DNA of 64,000 bases from DATEOR01 sp963766725. Lineage in GTDB: Bacteria; Actinomycetota; Thermoleophilia; Gaiellales; Gaiellaceae. Positions 26,291 through 34,514 of the stretch are shown here, one piece after another. Positions within the stretch are counted from its first letter, which is position 1, and every line of letters starts with the position of its first letter. Position numbers and translations under genes: made by a program. The notes under the pieces are model-generated. The model did no database searches. It worked only from the letters and a program-made list of their open reading frames with translations, and was not told the DNA's origin. The stretch covers positions 62,001-126,000 of the forward strand of contig CAVYBK010000006.1 in the NCBI GenBank assembly GCA_963766725.1, written 5' to 3'.

Positions 26291-27006
26291 AGCGGGTCTC
26301 GATCTACCTGATGGCCGGGAAGAAGACGCCCGAGCTCGCCGCCGCCGCGGTGGCCGGAGGCGCCGACCTCCTCGAGATCGGCTTTCCCTTCTCCGACCCC
26401 CTGGCGGACGGCCCCGTGATCAGGCTCGCCGGCGAGCGCGCGCTCGCGGAAGGGATGCGAACGCAAGCCTGCCTCGAATGCCTGGCTGAGACGAGGGCCA
26501 GGGTCGACGTGCCGCTGATCCCCATGACCTACGCCTCCATCCTCGAGGCCTACGGGTACGAGCGCTTCCGTGACGACGCCGTGGCGGCCGGGGCGACGAG
26601 CTTCATCGTCGCAGACCTCCCGCTCGAGTCCGCGCCCGACCTTCCGCGGGTCCAGCTCGTCGCGCCCACGACACCCGACGAGCGGATCCGCCTCGCGGCG
26701 GAACGGACCGACGGCTGGCTCTACCTCGTCTCGCTCACCGGGACGACCGGGGCGCGCGACTCCGTATCGAGCCAGCTCGGCGGCCTCGTCGAGCGGTCAC
26801 GGTCGGTCACCGACGTCCCTCTGCTCGCCGGCTTCGGGATCTCGACGCCCGAGCAAGCCGCCGCCGCGGCAGAGCTCGCCGACGGCATCGTCGTCGGAAG
26901 CCGCGCGGTCGAGGTGGCCGAGTCGGAGGGCCCCTCAGGGCTCGAGCGCTACGTCAGGACGCTGCGGACCGCAGTGGACGACCTGGCTGCGAGCCGCGCC
27001 GGCTAG
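26287..27006 (+). CDS. trpA: Tryptophan synthase alpha subunit
   Basis: The 239-residue barrel cleaves indole-3-glycerol phosphate. The catalytic Glu30 and Asp41 lie in LLEIGFPFSDPLADGP, with the family's spacing of 11. Family members are usually about 260-270 residues. This one begins directly at the first strand (VSIYLMAGKKTPE) and lacks the N-terminal helix. ATG overlaps trpB stop (ATGA). The stop shares CTAG with the stop of the facing gene, leaving no room for a dedicated terminator. Confidence 0.94.
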   Translation: MKRVSIYLMAGKKTPELAAAAVAGGADLLEIGFPFSDPLADGPVIRLAGERALAEGMRTQACLECLAETRARVDVPLIPMTYASILEAYGYERFRDDAVAAGATSFIVADLPLESAPDLPRVQLVAPTTPDERIRLAAERTDGWLYLVSLTGTTGARDSVSSQLGGLVERSRSVTDVPLLAGFGISTPEQAAAAAELADGIVVGSRAVEVAESEGPSGLERYVRTLRTAVDDLAASRAG

Positions 27007-27329
27007 GGAACCGTCCGGTCGGCGAGACCGCGCACGACCGCCTCGGACGCGCGTCCGGCCTTCTCGACCACGAGGTACTCCGGCGTCCGCTCGGTGACGC
27101 GCTCGATGTCGGCCAGCTCGTGGCCTTCGCAGACGACGAACCGGCTCGAGTCGAGCCGGAGCCGCTCGTAAGCGCGGACGGTGATGACGACGGTGCTGAT
27201 GCACGACTCGTCCCCACACTCGCAGAGGATCTCGAGCGCCTCCGCGTCGTTCGCTCCGATCTCGAAGATCCGCTCGTTGACCGCACGGAAGAGCAGCTCG
27301 CTCCTCACCGCAGCGTCGAAGTCAGACAC
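27003..27329 (-). CDS. Uncharacterised 108-residue CxCG protein, paralog A
   Basis: I do not recognise a named family. The protein has LFRAVNERI near the N-terminus, a probable metal-binding LCECGDESC (Cys-x-Cys-Gly-x3-Cys), YERLR, RFVVCEGHE and YLVVEKAG. A paralog of identical length is encoded at 34515-34841 and shares these blocks in the same order. The stop overlaps that of trpA; 3 nt upstream on the same strand is another unknown gene. The neighbourhood (CheB/CheR at 28-30.5 kb) suggests a signalling link, but this is speculative. Confidence 0.7.
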   Translation of the reverse strand: MSDFDAAVRSELLFRAVNERIFEIGANDAEALEILCECGDESCISTVVITVRAYERLRLDSSRFVVCEGHELADIERVTERTPEYLVVEKAGRASEAVVRGLADRTVP

Positions 27330-27332
27330 GCA

Positions 27333-27920
27333 TCAGCCCTCGGCTTCCAGATAGGAGGCAGCGAGCGCGCGCGCGCACTCCTCCGCGCAGCGCCGCGTGG
27401 AGCTTGCCGCAAGGGCCCCGCCGGTCGTGCTGCCGAGCCCGTCCAGCAGGATGGAGTTCGATTCGATCACCCGTACGCAGAGGCTCAGCGCCCTCCTGCT
27501 GTCGGGATCGCCGACTCGCCCGAAGTCCGCAGCGTACGCAGCGACGCCGCTGATCGAGGCGAGCGTTCTCCGCTCCTCCCCGTGCGCACCCTGCAGCGCT
27601 GCCGCGCACGCCTCGGCGCATTCCCCTGCGGCCACGCATGCGGCTTCGAGCCGCTCCGACGCGGCTCGGGGCACGTCCCAGGAAAGGGGAATGGTGGAGG
27701 GCGGCCCCGGCAGTCCCGTCAGGCTCCAGAGCCGCCAGCTGAGGTCGAGATGTCGGTCTCTCGCGGCCACCGCCACATCGCGGAGCCTGCGCCCTCTCCG
27801 CCTCTCCGCGCGTGCCTCGGCGACCACACGGGCCCGCCGCGCCTGAAGCTCGCGCGCGGCCGCCACGACGGAGCGTCCGTGCTCCTGCATCAGCCTCTCG
27901 TCGTCGCCCATGACTTCCAT
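27333..27920 (-). CDS. Hypothetical helical, Cys-containing protein
   Basis: About 195 residues, Ala/Arg-rich and predicted helical. Cys residues are grouped in AACVAAGECAEACAAAL and RRCAEECARAL, reminiscent of four-helix cysteine-rich (DUF326/copper-storage-like) proteins, but the match is weak. Two ATG codons are possible (27920 and 27911); the second follows GGAAG closely. The stop is 3 nt before the CxCG gene, so the two are probably cotranscribed, divergently from cheB. Function unknown. Confidence 0.55.
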   Translation of the reverse strand: MEVMGDDERLMQEHGRSVVAAARELQARRARVVAEARAERRRGRRLRDVAVAARDRHLDLSWRLWSLTGLPGPPSTIPLSWDVPRAASERLEAACVAAGECAEACAAALQGAHGEERRTLASISGVAAYAADFGRVGDPDSRRALSLCVRVIESNSILLDGLGSTTGGALAASSTRRCAEECARALAASYLEAEG

Positions 27921-27944
27921 AGGAAGTACCCGAAATTAGCACGG

Positions 27945-27972
27945 TTATTCGCGCGCTGACAAGGAATACAAT
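27945..27972 (+). promoter_or_regulatory. Candidate promoter for cheB-cheR
   Basis: TACAAT (27967-27972) is a near-consensus -10 box, with a weak -35 TTATTC (27945-27950) at 16 nt. It sits in the relatively AT-rich part of the 160-nt divergent region between 27920 and the CheB gene and points toward CheB. Confidence 0.45.
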
Positions 27973-28082
27973 GGAGACATCGACCCGTTCCCGCATCCAA
28001 GCAGGGGTCGAGCCAGCGAGAGCCTGTTGAAGAAGCCCACTGAGCTCGGGCACCGGGCTGGTCTCGTCGAGGAAGTGCCGAG

Positions 28083-28688
28083 CTGAGCGGCGAAACCGCA
28101 GCCGCCGACGTACAGGCCGGGGTCGTCGGCATCGCGGCCTCAGCCGGTGGACTGGCGGCGCTGACGGCCGTGCTGGGGTCCATTCCTCACGACTTCCCGC
28201 TGCCGATCCTGATCGTGGAGCATCAGCTGCCGGGCAGCAAGAGCCTCCTCCCCTCGATCCTCGACCGCTCGACCGCTCTGACCGTGAAGCAGGCCGAGGA
28301 TGGGGAGACGGCTCGACCGGGGACGGTCTACGTCGCTCCCACCGACACGCACCTGGTCATCGGCGCCGGCCGGCGCCTCGAGCTCCTCGATTCGGCTCCC
28401 GAGCGTTTTCAGCGCCCGTCCGCGAACGTCCTCTTCCAATCGCTCGCCGAGCACGTCGACGGCGCGGCGGTCGTGATCGTGCTTTCGGGCATGGGTCGCG
28501 ACGGTGCAGAGGGCGCGGTGGCGGTGAAAGAGGCGGGCGGAAGAGTGATGGCTCAAGACGAAGCGTCGGCGCAGTTTTTCGGGATGCCGGGAGCGGCCAT
28601 CGAGACCGGCGCAGTCGACCAGGTCCTCCCGGCCGCCGAGATCGGCCCCGCCCTCAGCCTCATGGTCGCCCCGGGCGCCGCGGCATGA
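28083..28688 (+). CDS. CheB-type protein-glutamate methylesterase domain
   Basis: The product is a stand-alone CheB catalytic domain without a receiver domain. The Ser is in GIAASAGGL, the His in VEHQLPGSK and the Asp in SGMGRDG, with PGTVYVAPTDTHL between. No ATG, GTG or TTG follows the in-frame stop at 28041-28043 until 28170, which is already inside the domain. CTG at 28083, 7 nt after GGAAG (28071-28075), is the most likely start. The next gene overlaps its stop (ATGA). With CheR and PAS domains downstream it forms a split version of the CheB/CheR/PAS fusion sensors seen in non-motile bacteria. Confidence 0.8.
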   Translation: MSGETAAADVQAGVVGIAASAGGLAALTAVLGSIPHDFPLPILIVEHQLPGSKSLLPSILDRSTALTVKQAEDGETARPGTVYVAPTDTHLVIGAGRRLELLDSAPERFQRPSANVLFQSLAEHVDGAAVVIVLSGMGRDGAEGAVAVKEAGGRVMAQDEASAQFFGMPGAAIETGAVDQVLPAAEIGPALSLMVAPGAAA

Positions 28689-30524
28689 GCACGGAGCTCG
28701 ATCCCGGGTTCGAAGAGCTCCTCGACTTCGTCCACGAGGCGAGGGGGTTCGACTATTCGCAGTACAAGCGGCCGAGCCTCATGCGGCGTTTCGAGAAGCG
28801 CATGCAGACGGCGGGCGTGGACACCTACGAGGACTACCGCAGCTACCTGGAAGCCGAGCCGCGGGAGTTCGCCGAGCTCCTGGACACGATTCTGATCAAC
28901 GTCACAGGGTTCTTCCGCGACCCTGACTGCCTGGGAGTACCTCGCCAAGGAGATCGTCCCGAAGATCGTCGAGCACAAGCCCGACGGCGAGAGGATCCGC
29001 GCCTGGTCGGCCGGCTGCGCGACGGGAGAAGAGGCGTACACGATCGCCATGCTCTTCGCCGAGGCACTAGGGGCCGAGGCCTACGCGAAGCGCGTCAAGA
29101 TCTATGCCACCGACCTTGACGACGACGCGCTTGCCACGGCCAGGCTCGCGAGATACGACGCGAAGGCGACCGATGGGGTCCCGGAGAATCTCCGGGCCGA
29201 GTACTTCGAAGACGGCAACAGCGGGTCGACCGTGCGGAGCGACATTCGCCGCTCGGTCGTCTTCGGCCGCAACGACCTCTTGAGCGACCCCCCGATCTCG
29301 AAGGTCGACCTGCTCGTCTCGCGCAACACCCTCATGTACTTCGGCGCGCAGGCGCAGCACACGGTGCTCGCGAATTTTTCCTTCGCGCTCGGGCCCGGCG
29401 GCTTCCTCTTCCTCGGCAAGGCCGAGGCGCTCCACAGCCGGACGAGCCTCTTTCTGCCCGTAGACCTGAAGCACCGGGTCTTCACGAGGAATCCCGGCAT
29501 CGCGCCGGAGTACCGCGGGACCGAGCTGTCTCCGGTGGCTGCGCTTCCCGAGGAAAACCGCAGGCTGCGCGAGTCGAGCTTCGAAAGCGGCCCTTCGGCA
29601 CAACTCGTGATCGACACGGAAGGGCGCCTCGCGCTCGCCAACACGGAGGCGCGCGCTCTCTTCAACCTTTCGCCGACGGACGTCGGCCGCCCGCTGCAGG
29701 ATCTCGAGGTCTCGTACCGGCCGCTCGAGCTCCGGTCCCGGATCGACCAGACGATCAGCGAGCGCCGGCCTCTCTTCGAGCGCGACGTCCAGTTCGGGAT
29801 CGACGGAACGGAACATCAGCTCGACGCCCAGTTCACGCCCCTGCAGTCGACGGGCGGCGAGCTGTTCGGGGTGAGCATCGTGTTCGACGACGTCACGCGC
29901 GCCCGAGGGCTCCGCAACGAGCTCGAGGGTGCGAAGCGGGAGCTCGAGACCGCCTACGAGGAGCTGCAGTCGACCGTCGAGGAGCTCGAGACGACGAACG
30001 AAGAGCTCCAGTCCACGAACGAGGAGCTCGAGACGACGAACGAAGAGCTCCAGTCCACGAACGAGGAGCTCGAGACGATGAACGAGGAGCTCCAGTCCAC
30101 GAACGAGGAGCTTCTGACGATGAACGACGAGCTCCGCGACCGAACGGACGAGGCGGTCGGCGCGAACGCCTTCCTCTCGTCCGTCCTCACGAGCATCCCC
30201 GAGGCCGTGGTCGTCCTCGATCCCGATCTCGTCGTGACGGCATGGAGCAGCGCCGCGGCGGACATCTGGGGCGTTTCCGCTCAGGAGGCGGAGGGCCAGT
30301 TCTTCCTCAACCTCGACATCGGGCTGCCGGTCGGCGAGCTGCGTGAGCCCGCGCGAGCGGCGCTCGGCGGTCAGGAGATCGAGTCGCTCCCCGTCCCTGC
30401 GCACGACCGTCGCGGAAAGCCCGTCATCGCCTCGATCTCGTTCGCCCCGCTCCTCGGGGCCGGAGGTGACCCGCGCGGCGCGATCCTGACGATGAAGGTC
30501 GAGCCTATGGAAGTGTCCGCCTGA
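28685..30524 (+). CDS. CheR methyltransferase with PAS domains (one-base frameshift)
   Basis: A protein of about 610 residues if one base is removed. The N-terminal CheR part reads FEELLDFVHEARGFDYSQYKRPSLM and ILINVTGFFRDPD. The frame then shifts at about 28927, where deleting one T gives DAWEYLAKEIVPKIVE. The SAM site AWSAGCATGEEAYTIAML, YATDLDDDAL and VSRNTLMYF follow. After the methyltransferase come a PAS-like domain (about 29585-29900), a long coiled coil of NEELQSTNEELET repeats, and a second PAS domain (AVVVLDPDLVVTAWSSAA). There is no kinase domain. No chemoreceptor, CheA or flagellar gene is in the window, so a non-chemotactic role is likely. Confidence 0.82.
29979..30104 (+). repeat. 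42-nt tandem repeat encoding coiled coil
   Basis: Two identical 42-nt units (29979-30020, 30021-30062) and a third slightly altered one encode EELETTNEELQSTN. This is the usual heptad-type linker of CheB/CheR-PAS proteins; the nucleotide identity suggests recent unit duplication. Confidence 0.8.
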
Positions 30525-31612
30525 GCGCTCACCCTCGCCCCCGGGCGCGGGAGCTCGGCATCGCCATCGGCACCCTGCCGACCGGCGAACGGAACGCGAT
30601 CACCGATGTCCCCGGGGTCCGGGTCGGGCACACCACGCTGATCGAGGGTGAGGACGTCCGCACGGGCGTGACAGTGGTCCAGCCGCACGAGGCCAGCCCC
30701 TGGTACGAGCCAGTCTTCGCCGGCGCGCACCGCCTGAACGGGAACGGCGAGCTGACCGGGCTGGAGTGGATCCGCGAGTCCGGGATGCTGTGCTCGCCGA
30801 TCGCCCTGACGAACACGCACTCGGTCGGCGTCGTCCGCGACGCGCTCATCTCCGCCGAGATCGCCTCGCGATCGGATGAGCGGGAGTTCTGGAGCCTCCC
30901 CGTCGTCGGCGAGACCTGGGACGGCCTTCTGAACGACATCAACGGGATGCACGTGCGCCCCGAGCACGTCGAGGCCGCGCTCGCCTCTGCCTCCGACGGC
31001 CCGGTCGCGGAGGGCAACGTCGGCGGCGGCACGGGGATGATCTGCCACGGCTTCAAGGGCGGGATCGGCACGTCGTCCCGGGTGGTCCAGGGAGCCGGTG
31101 GCGCGGTCGTCGGCGTCCTCGTCCAGGCGAACCACGGACGGCGGGAGCGCCTGCGCGTGAACGGCATCCCGGTCGGCGAAGGGATTCCGGTAACGGACAT
31201 CCCCGACCCATACGGCCGTGTGCCGCCGGGAGCGGGATCCATCATCGCGATCGTCGCGACCGACGCCGCCCTCCTCCCCATCCAGTGCGAGCGCCTCGCC
31301 CAGCGCGCGGGACTCGGCATCGCGCGCGTGGGCGGAGTCGGCGAGCACTCGAGCGGCGACCTCTTCCTCGCCTTCGCCTCCGGGAACCGGGGCCTCCCGT
31401 CGGCCGACGTCGACGCCGACGCGCCGCTGACCATCCCCGTCCAGATGCTGGCGAACAACTACATCACCGCGCTCTTCGACGCCGTCGTCGAGGCCACCGA
31501 GGAGGCGATCGTGAACGCGCTCTGTGCCGCGGAAACCCTCACCGGCGCGGGCGGCGCGACGGCCTACGAGCTCCCCAACGACCGGCTCCAGGAGCTCGCC
31601 TCCTCCTCCTGA
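30521..31612 (+). CDS. P1-family (DmpA-type) aminopeptidase
   Basis: The 363-residue protein matches self-processing P1 peptidases: NAITDVPGVRVGHTT near the N-terminus, SPIALTNTHSVGVVRDAL, EGNVGGGTGMICHGFKGG, and GSIIAIVATDAALLPIQCERLAQRA, where the autocleavage Ser lies. SSGDLFLAFASGN follows. Homology starts at RARELGIAIGTLPTG, but there is no ATG or GTG in frame before it. CTG at 30521 overlaps the CheR stop (CTGA) and lies 7 nt after GGAAG, the same layout as the CheB gene. The role is probably cleavage of small or D-amino-acid peptides. Confidence 0.87.
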   Translation: MSAHPRPRARELGIAIGTLPTGERNAITDVPGVRVGHTTLIEGEDVRTGVTVVQPHEASPWYEPVFAGAHRLNGNGELTGLEWIRESGMLCSPIALTNTHSVGVVRDALISAEIASRSDEREFWSLPVVGETWDGLLNDINGMHVRPEHVEAALASASDGPVAEGNVGGGTGMICHGFKGGIGTSSRVVQGAGGAVVGVLVQANHGRRERLRVNGIPVGEGIPVTDIPDPYGRVPPGAGSIIAIVATDAALLPIQCERLAQRAGLGIARVGGVGEHSSGDLFLAFASGNRGLPSADVDADAPLTIPVQMLANNYITALFDAVVEATEEAIVNALCAAETLTGAGGATAYELPNDRLQELASSS

Positions 31613-31620
31613 CGCGGCGA

Positions 31621-31645
31621 AGCCCGCCGGGGCGGGCTCCGCTTT
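31621..31645 (+). terminator. Hairpin terminator after P1 peptidase gene
   Basis: AGCCCGCC-GG-GGCGGGCT forms a very stable stem just after the P1 stop, followed by CCGCTTTCC. The T run is short, as often in high-GC actinobacteria. It separates the cheB-cheR-P1 unit from the carboxylase genes. Confidence 0.55.
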
Positions 31646-31774
31646 CCTGAGCAGTCGGGCGACGTTCGGGGCCCAGGAGGGCGATGTGACGCCGAGCAAA
31701 CACCGCTGTCGTGAGCCGCATGTGGGGAATCCGTAAAGGTCTCGTTAATCCGCGCGCGGCCGTAGGCTAGGCCC

Positions 31775-31921
31775 ATGCACACAATCGAGCTCACCGAAGA
31801 GGAACTCACCCTGGTCCGCGCGGCGCTCCACTCCTACCTCGACGACTTCGGGCACGAGGAGGCAGACGTGCTGCGCAGCCTCAAGGAGCTCCTCGCCAAG
31901 CTGCCCTCCGCCGACGCTTAG
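31775..31921 (+). CDS. 48-residue helical small protein upstream of carboxylase
   Basis: The frame encodes MHTIELTEEELTLVRAALHS, then YLDDFGHEEADVLRSLKELL and AKLPSADA, an acidic amphipathic helical hairpin. Its TAG shares one base with the GTG start of the carboxylase gene, a strong sign of translational coupling. A -10 box TAGGCT (31763-31768) ends 6 nt before the ATG and no Shine-Dalgarno is seen, so the mRNA may be leaderless. Function unknown; a regulatory or assembly partner of the carboxylase is conceivable. The remaining 31646-31762 stretch shows nothing recognisable. Confidence 0.7.
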   Translation: MHTIELTEEELTLVRAALHSYLDDFGHEEADVLRSLKELLAKLPSADA

Positions 31922-33483
31922 TGGCGATTCTCGAGACGAGAGCCGACCCGGCCGCTCCTGAGTTCGGCGCGAACCGGGAGCGCATGGAGGCGCTCGTCTC
32001 GGACCTTCGCGAGCGCACGGCCGAGGCGGCGCGCGGCGGAGGCGACGCGGCGGTCGAGAAGCACCGTTCGCGCGGGAAGCTCCTCGCCCGCGAGCGTGTC
32101 GACCGGCTCCTCGACCCCGAGTCGGCATTCCTCGAGCTGAACGCGCTCGCGGCCAACGGCCTCTACGACGGCGACGCGCCCGCGGCAGGGATGGTCACCG
32201 GGATCGGCGTCGTCGAGGGGCGGGAGTGCGTGATCGTCGCGAACGACGCGACGGTGAAGGGCGGCACGTACTACCCGCTCACCGTCAAGAAGCACCTCCG
32301 TGCACAGGAGGTCGCGCGGCAGAACGGGCTCCCGTGCATCTATCTGGTGGATTCCGGCGGCGCCTTCCTGCCGATGCAGGACGAGGTCTTTCCGGACCGC
32401 GAGCACTTCGGGCGCATCTTCTTCAATCAGGCGGTGATGTCCGCCGCGGGGATTCCGCAGATCGCGGCGGTCATGGGCTCCTGCACAGCCGGAGGCGCCT
32501 ACGTCCCGGCCATGAGCGACGAGACGGTGATCGTCAAGGGCACGGGCACGATCTTTCTCGGCGGCCCGCCGCTCGTGAAGGCGGCCACCGGCGAGGAGGT
32601 GACCGCGGAGGAGCTCGGCGGCGCCGACGTCCACACGCGCACCTCCGGCGTGGCCGACCACTACGCCGTCTCGGACGAGCACGCGCTTGCCCTCGTCCGC
32701 GAGATCGTCGCGAACCTGAGCCTGCGCGCTCCCGAAGCTCCGTGGGAACGCGAGGCGCCGGCCGAGCCGCTCCACGACCCGGCCGACCTCTACGGGATCG
32801 TCCCCGTCGACTATGCGAAGGGCTACGACGTCCGCGAGGTCATCGCCCGCATCGTCGACGGCAGCGACTTCCACGAGTTCAAGGCGCTCTACGGCGAAAC
32901 CCTCGTCTGCGGGTTCGGCCACATCGAGGGCTTCCCGGTCGGGATTCTCGCCAACAACGGCGTGCTCTTCTCCGAAAGCGCGCTGAAGGGGGCGCACTTC
33001 GTCGAGCTCGCCTGCAAGCGCCGCGTCCCGCTCGTCTTCCTCCAGAACATCACCGGCTTCATGGTCGGCAAGGAGTACGAGGCCGGCGGAATCGCCAAGG
33101 ACGGCGCCAAGCTCGTCACCGCGGTCGCGTGCGCGCAGGTGCCGAAGTTCACGGTCCTGATCGGCGGCTCCTTCGGCGCGGGGAACTACGGGATGTGCGG
33201 CCGGGCGTACGAGCCGCGGCAGCTCTGGATGTGGCCGAACGCACGCATCAGCGTGATGGGCGGGGAGCAGGCGGCATCGGTTCTCTCCACGGTCGGCCGC
33301 GCCGATCCGGACGAGATCCGCGCGAAGTACGAGGCCGAGGGCAATCCGTACTACTCGACGGCGCGGCTCTGGGACGACGGCATCATCGACCCGGCGGATA
33401 CCCGGCGCGTGCTCGCGCTCGGCATCGCCGCGAGCCTGAACGCTCCCATTCCGGAGACGACGTTCGGCGTCTTCAGGATGTAA
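31921..33483 (+). CDS. mccB: Acyl-CoA carboxylase carboxyltransferase subunit, methylcrotonyl-CoA carboxylase beta type
   Basis: The 520-residue carboxyltransferase has the signatures of the methylcrotonyl-CoA/geranyl-CoA branch: VKGGTYYPLTVKKHLRAQE, CIYLVDSGGAFLPMQDEVFPD, MGSCTAGGAYVPAMSDE and GTIFLGGPPLVKAATGE. In the second half are FLQNITGFMVGKEYEAGG, GGSFGAGNYGMCGRAYEP and NARISVMGGEQAA. It would carboxylate 3-methylcrotonyl-CoA in leucine breakdown together with the biotin carboxylase/carrier at 36482. An AccD for propionyl- or acetyl-CoA looks less likely from these motifs. GTG start overlaps the small upstream gene. Confidence 0.88.
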   Translation: MAILETRADPAAPEFGANRERMEALVSDLRERTAEAARGGGDAAVEKHRSRGKLLARERVDRLLDPESAFLELNALAANGLYDGDAPAAGMVTGIGVVEGRECVIVANDATVKGGTYYPLTVKKHLRAQEVARQNGLPCIYLVDSGGAFLPMQDEVFPDREHFGRIFFNQAVMSAAGIPQIAAVMGSCTAGGAYVPAMSDETVIVKGTGTIFLGGPPLVKAATGEEVTAEELGGADVHTRTSGVADHYAVSDEHALALVREIVANLSLRAPEAPWEREAPAEPLHDPADLYGIVPVDYAKGYDVREVIARIVDGSDFHEFKALYGETLVCGFGHIEGFPVGILANNGVLFSESALKGAHFVELACKRRVPLVFLQNITGFMVGKEYEAGGIAKDGAKLVTAVACAQVPKFTVLIGGSFGAGNYGMCGRAYEPRQLWMWPNARISVMGGEQAASVLSTVGRADPDEIRAKYEAEGNPYYSTARLWDDGIIDPADTRRVLALGIAASLNAPIPETTFGVFRM

Positions 33484-34447
33484 GCGACGGAAGCGGCGGC
33501 AGGTCCGGCACCTGCGGCAGCGGAGGCGGCGGCGGAACCTCGACGGACGGGAGCGGCGCCGGCAGCTCCACGGGCGGAAGCTCGACCGGCGGAAGGTCGG
33601 CGGGCAAGAGCGAGCCGACGTCCTGCTTGGAGCTCTCCTCGCTGGCGGACGGCGCCTGGTGATGGGCCGGCTTGCCGCTCCCCGGCGAGCCGCCCTTGTG
33701 CTTCTTCTTCGCCCCGGCAGGGTGAGCCGGGTTCGTGGTGGGAAGCTGGTGGGACACGACGACGTCCGGCGTGCGCGCCTTGGCCACGGCGGCGGGCTCG
33801 TCCGAGGCTGAGCCGTCCCGGACCGGCACGGTCCCGAGCACCGCGCAGCCGACGAGGCAAGCGAACCCGACCCGGCCGAAGGAGAAGCCGAACGACGCCG
33901 CCTTCGCGAGGCCCGGAAGCCCGAGGAAGCCGAGGCGCCGGCGCGGGCGAACGACGGGGACGCGATCGACGAGCTCGAGCTCCTCGGCGAGCGCGCGGCG
34001 GGCGCGGAAGATCAGCGCCTCGACGGCCGCGAGCGACAACCCGAGCTCGAACGAGATCTCGGCATAGGAGCGCCCCTGGATCTCGCGGAGAAGGATCGCC
34101 TCCCGCTGCGCGTCGGTGAGGCGCAAGAGCGCTGCATGGATGTCCTCCGACGCCGAGCCCTCGTCGTCGTCCAGCGTGAGCAGGAGCTCCGAGTCGAGCT
34201 CGACCTCCTGGGGCCGCTCGGCGCGAAGCCGGGCGCGGCGGCGGACGACGTTGCGGGCGATGGTGAGAAGCCACGCGCGCGGCTTCTCAGGCGTGTCGCC
34301 GCGTCGCATGGCTCGAAAGGCGTTCAAGAAGGCGGCCTGCGTGACGTCCTCGGCCTCGTCGGGATCGCGCACGTCGCGAAGCACCGACCCGTACACCTCG
34401 CGCCGGTGCCGACGGTAGATCCGCTCGAACGAGCGATCCGCGTCCAC
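33473..34447 (-). CDS. ECF sigma factor fused to a membrane helix and proline-rich tail
   Basis: The first about 175 residues are a complete ECF sigma-70: region 2 (FERIYRRHRREVYG, DEAEDVTQAAFLNAFRA, PRAWLLTIARNVVRRRAR) and region 4 (LTDAQREAILLREIQGRSYAEISFELGLSLAAVEALIFRARR, quoted here only as its outline). Then comes a basic linker, one hydrophobic segment (VGFACLVGCAVLGTVPV), a Lys/Gly/Ser-rich stretch and a tail of PPVELP-like repeats. Typical ECF factors end after region 4 (about 180-200 residues). GTG at 34447 (VDADRSFERIY) fits family N-termini better than the ATG at 34504. Its end overlaps the mccB end by 11 nt. Divergent from the CxCG paralog B. Confidence 0.82.
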   Translation of the reverse strand: MDADRSFERIYRRHRREVYGSVLRDVRDPDEAEDVTQAAFLNAFRAMRRGDTPEKPRAWLLTIARNVVRRRARLRAERPQEVELDSELLLTLDDDEGSASEDIHAALLRLTDAQREAILLREIQGRSYAEISFELGLSLAAVEALIFRARRALAEELELVDRVPVVRPRRRLGFLGLPGLAKAASFGFSFGRVGFACLVGCAVLGTVPVRDGSASDEPAAVAKARTPDVVVSHQLPTTNPAHPAGAKKKHKGGSPGSGKPAHHQAPSASEESSKQDVGSLLPADLPPVELPPVELPAPLPSVEVPPPPPLPQVPDLPPLPSLTS

Positions 34448-34514
34448 GAGTGCGTTATGCCACCAAAAGATGCTTCTCAACCGTGTTAGCCTGAGTTTCT
34501 TCATTCATGGGGTC

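Noticed and set aside
29979..30104. Regular 42-nt repeats considered as CRISPR or VNTR
   Set aside because: No unique spacers; the units are contiguous and encode a typical coiled coil of CheR-PAS proteins.
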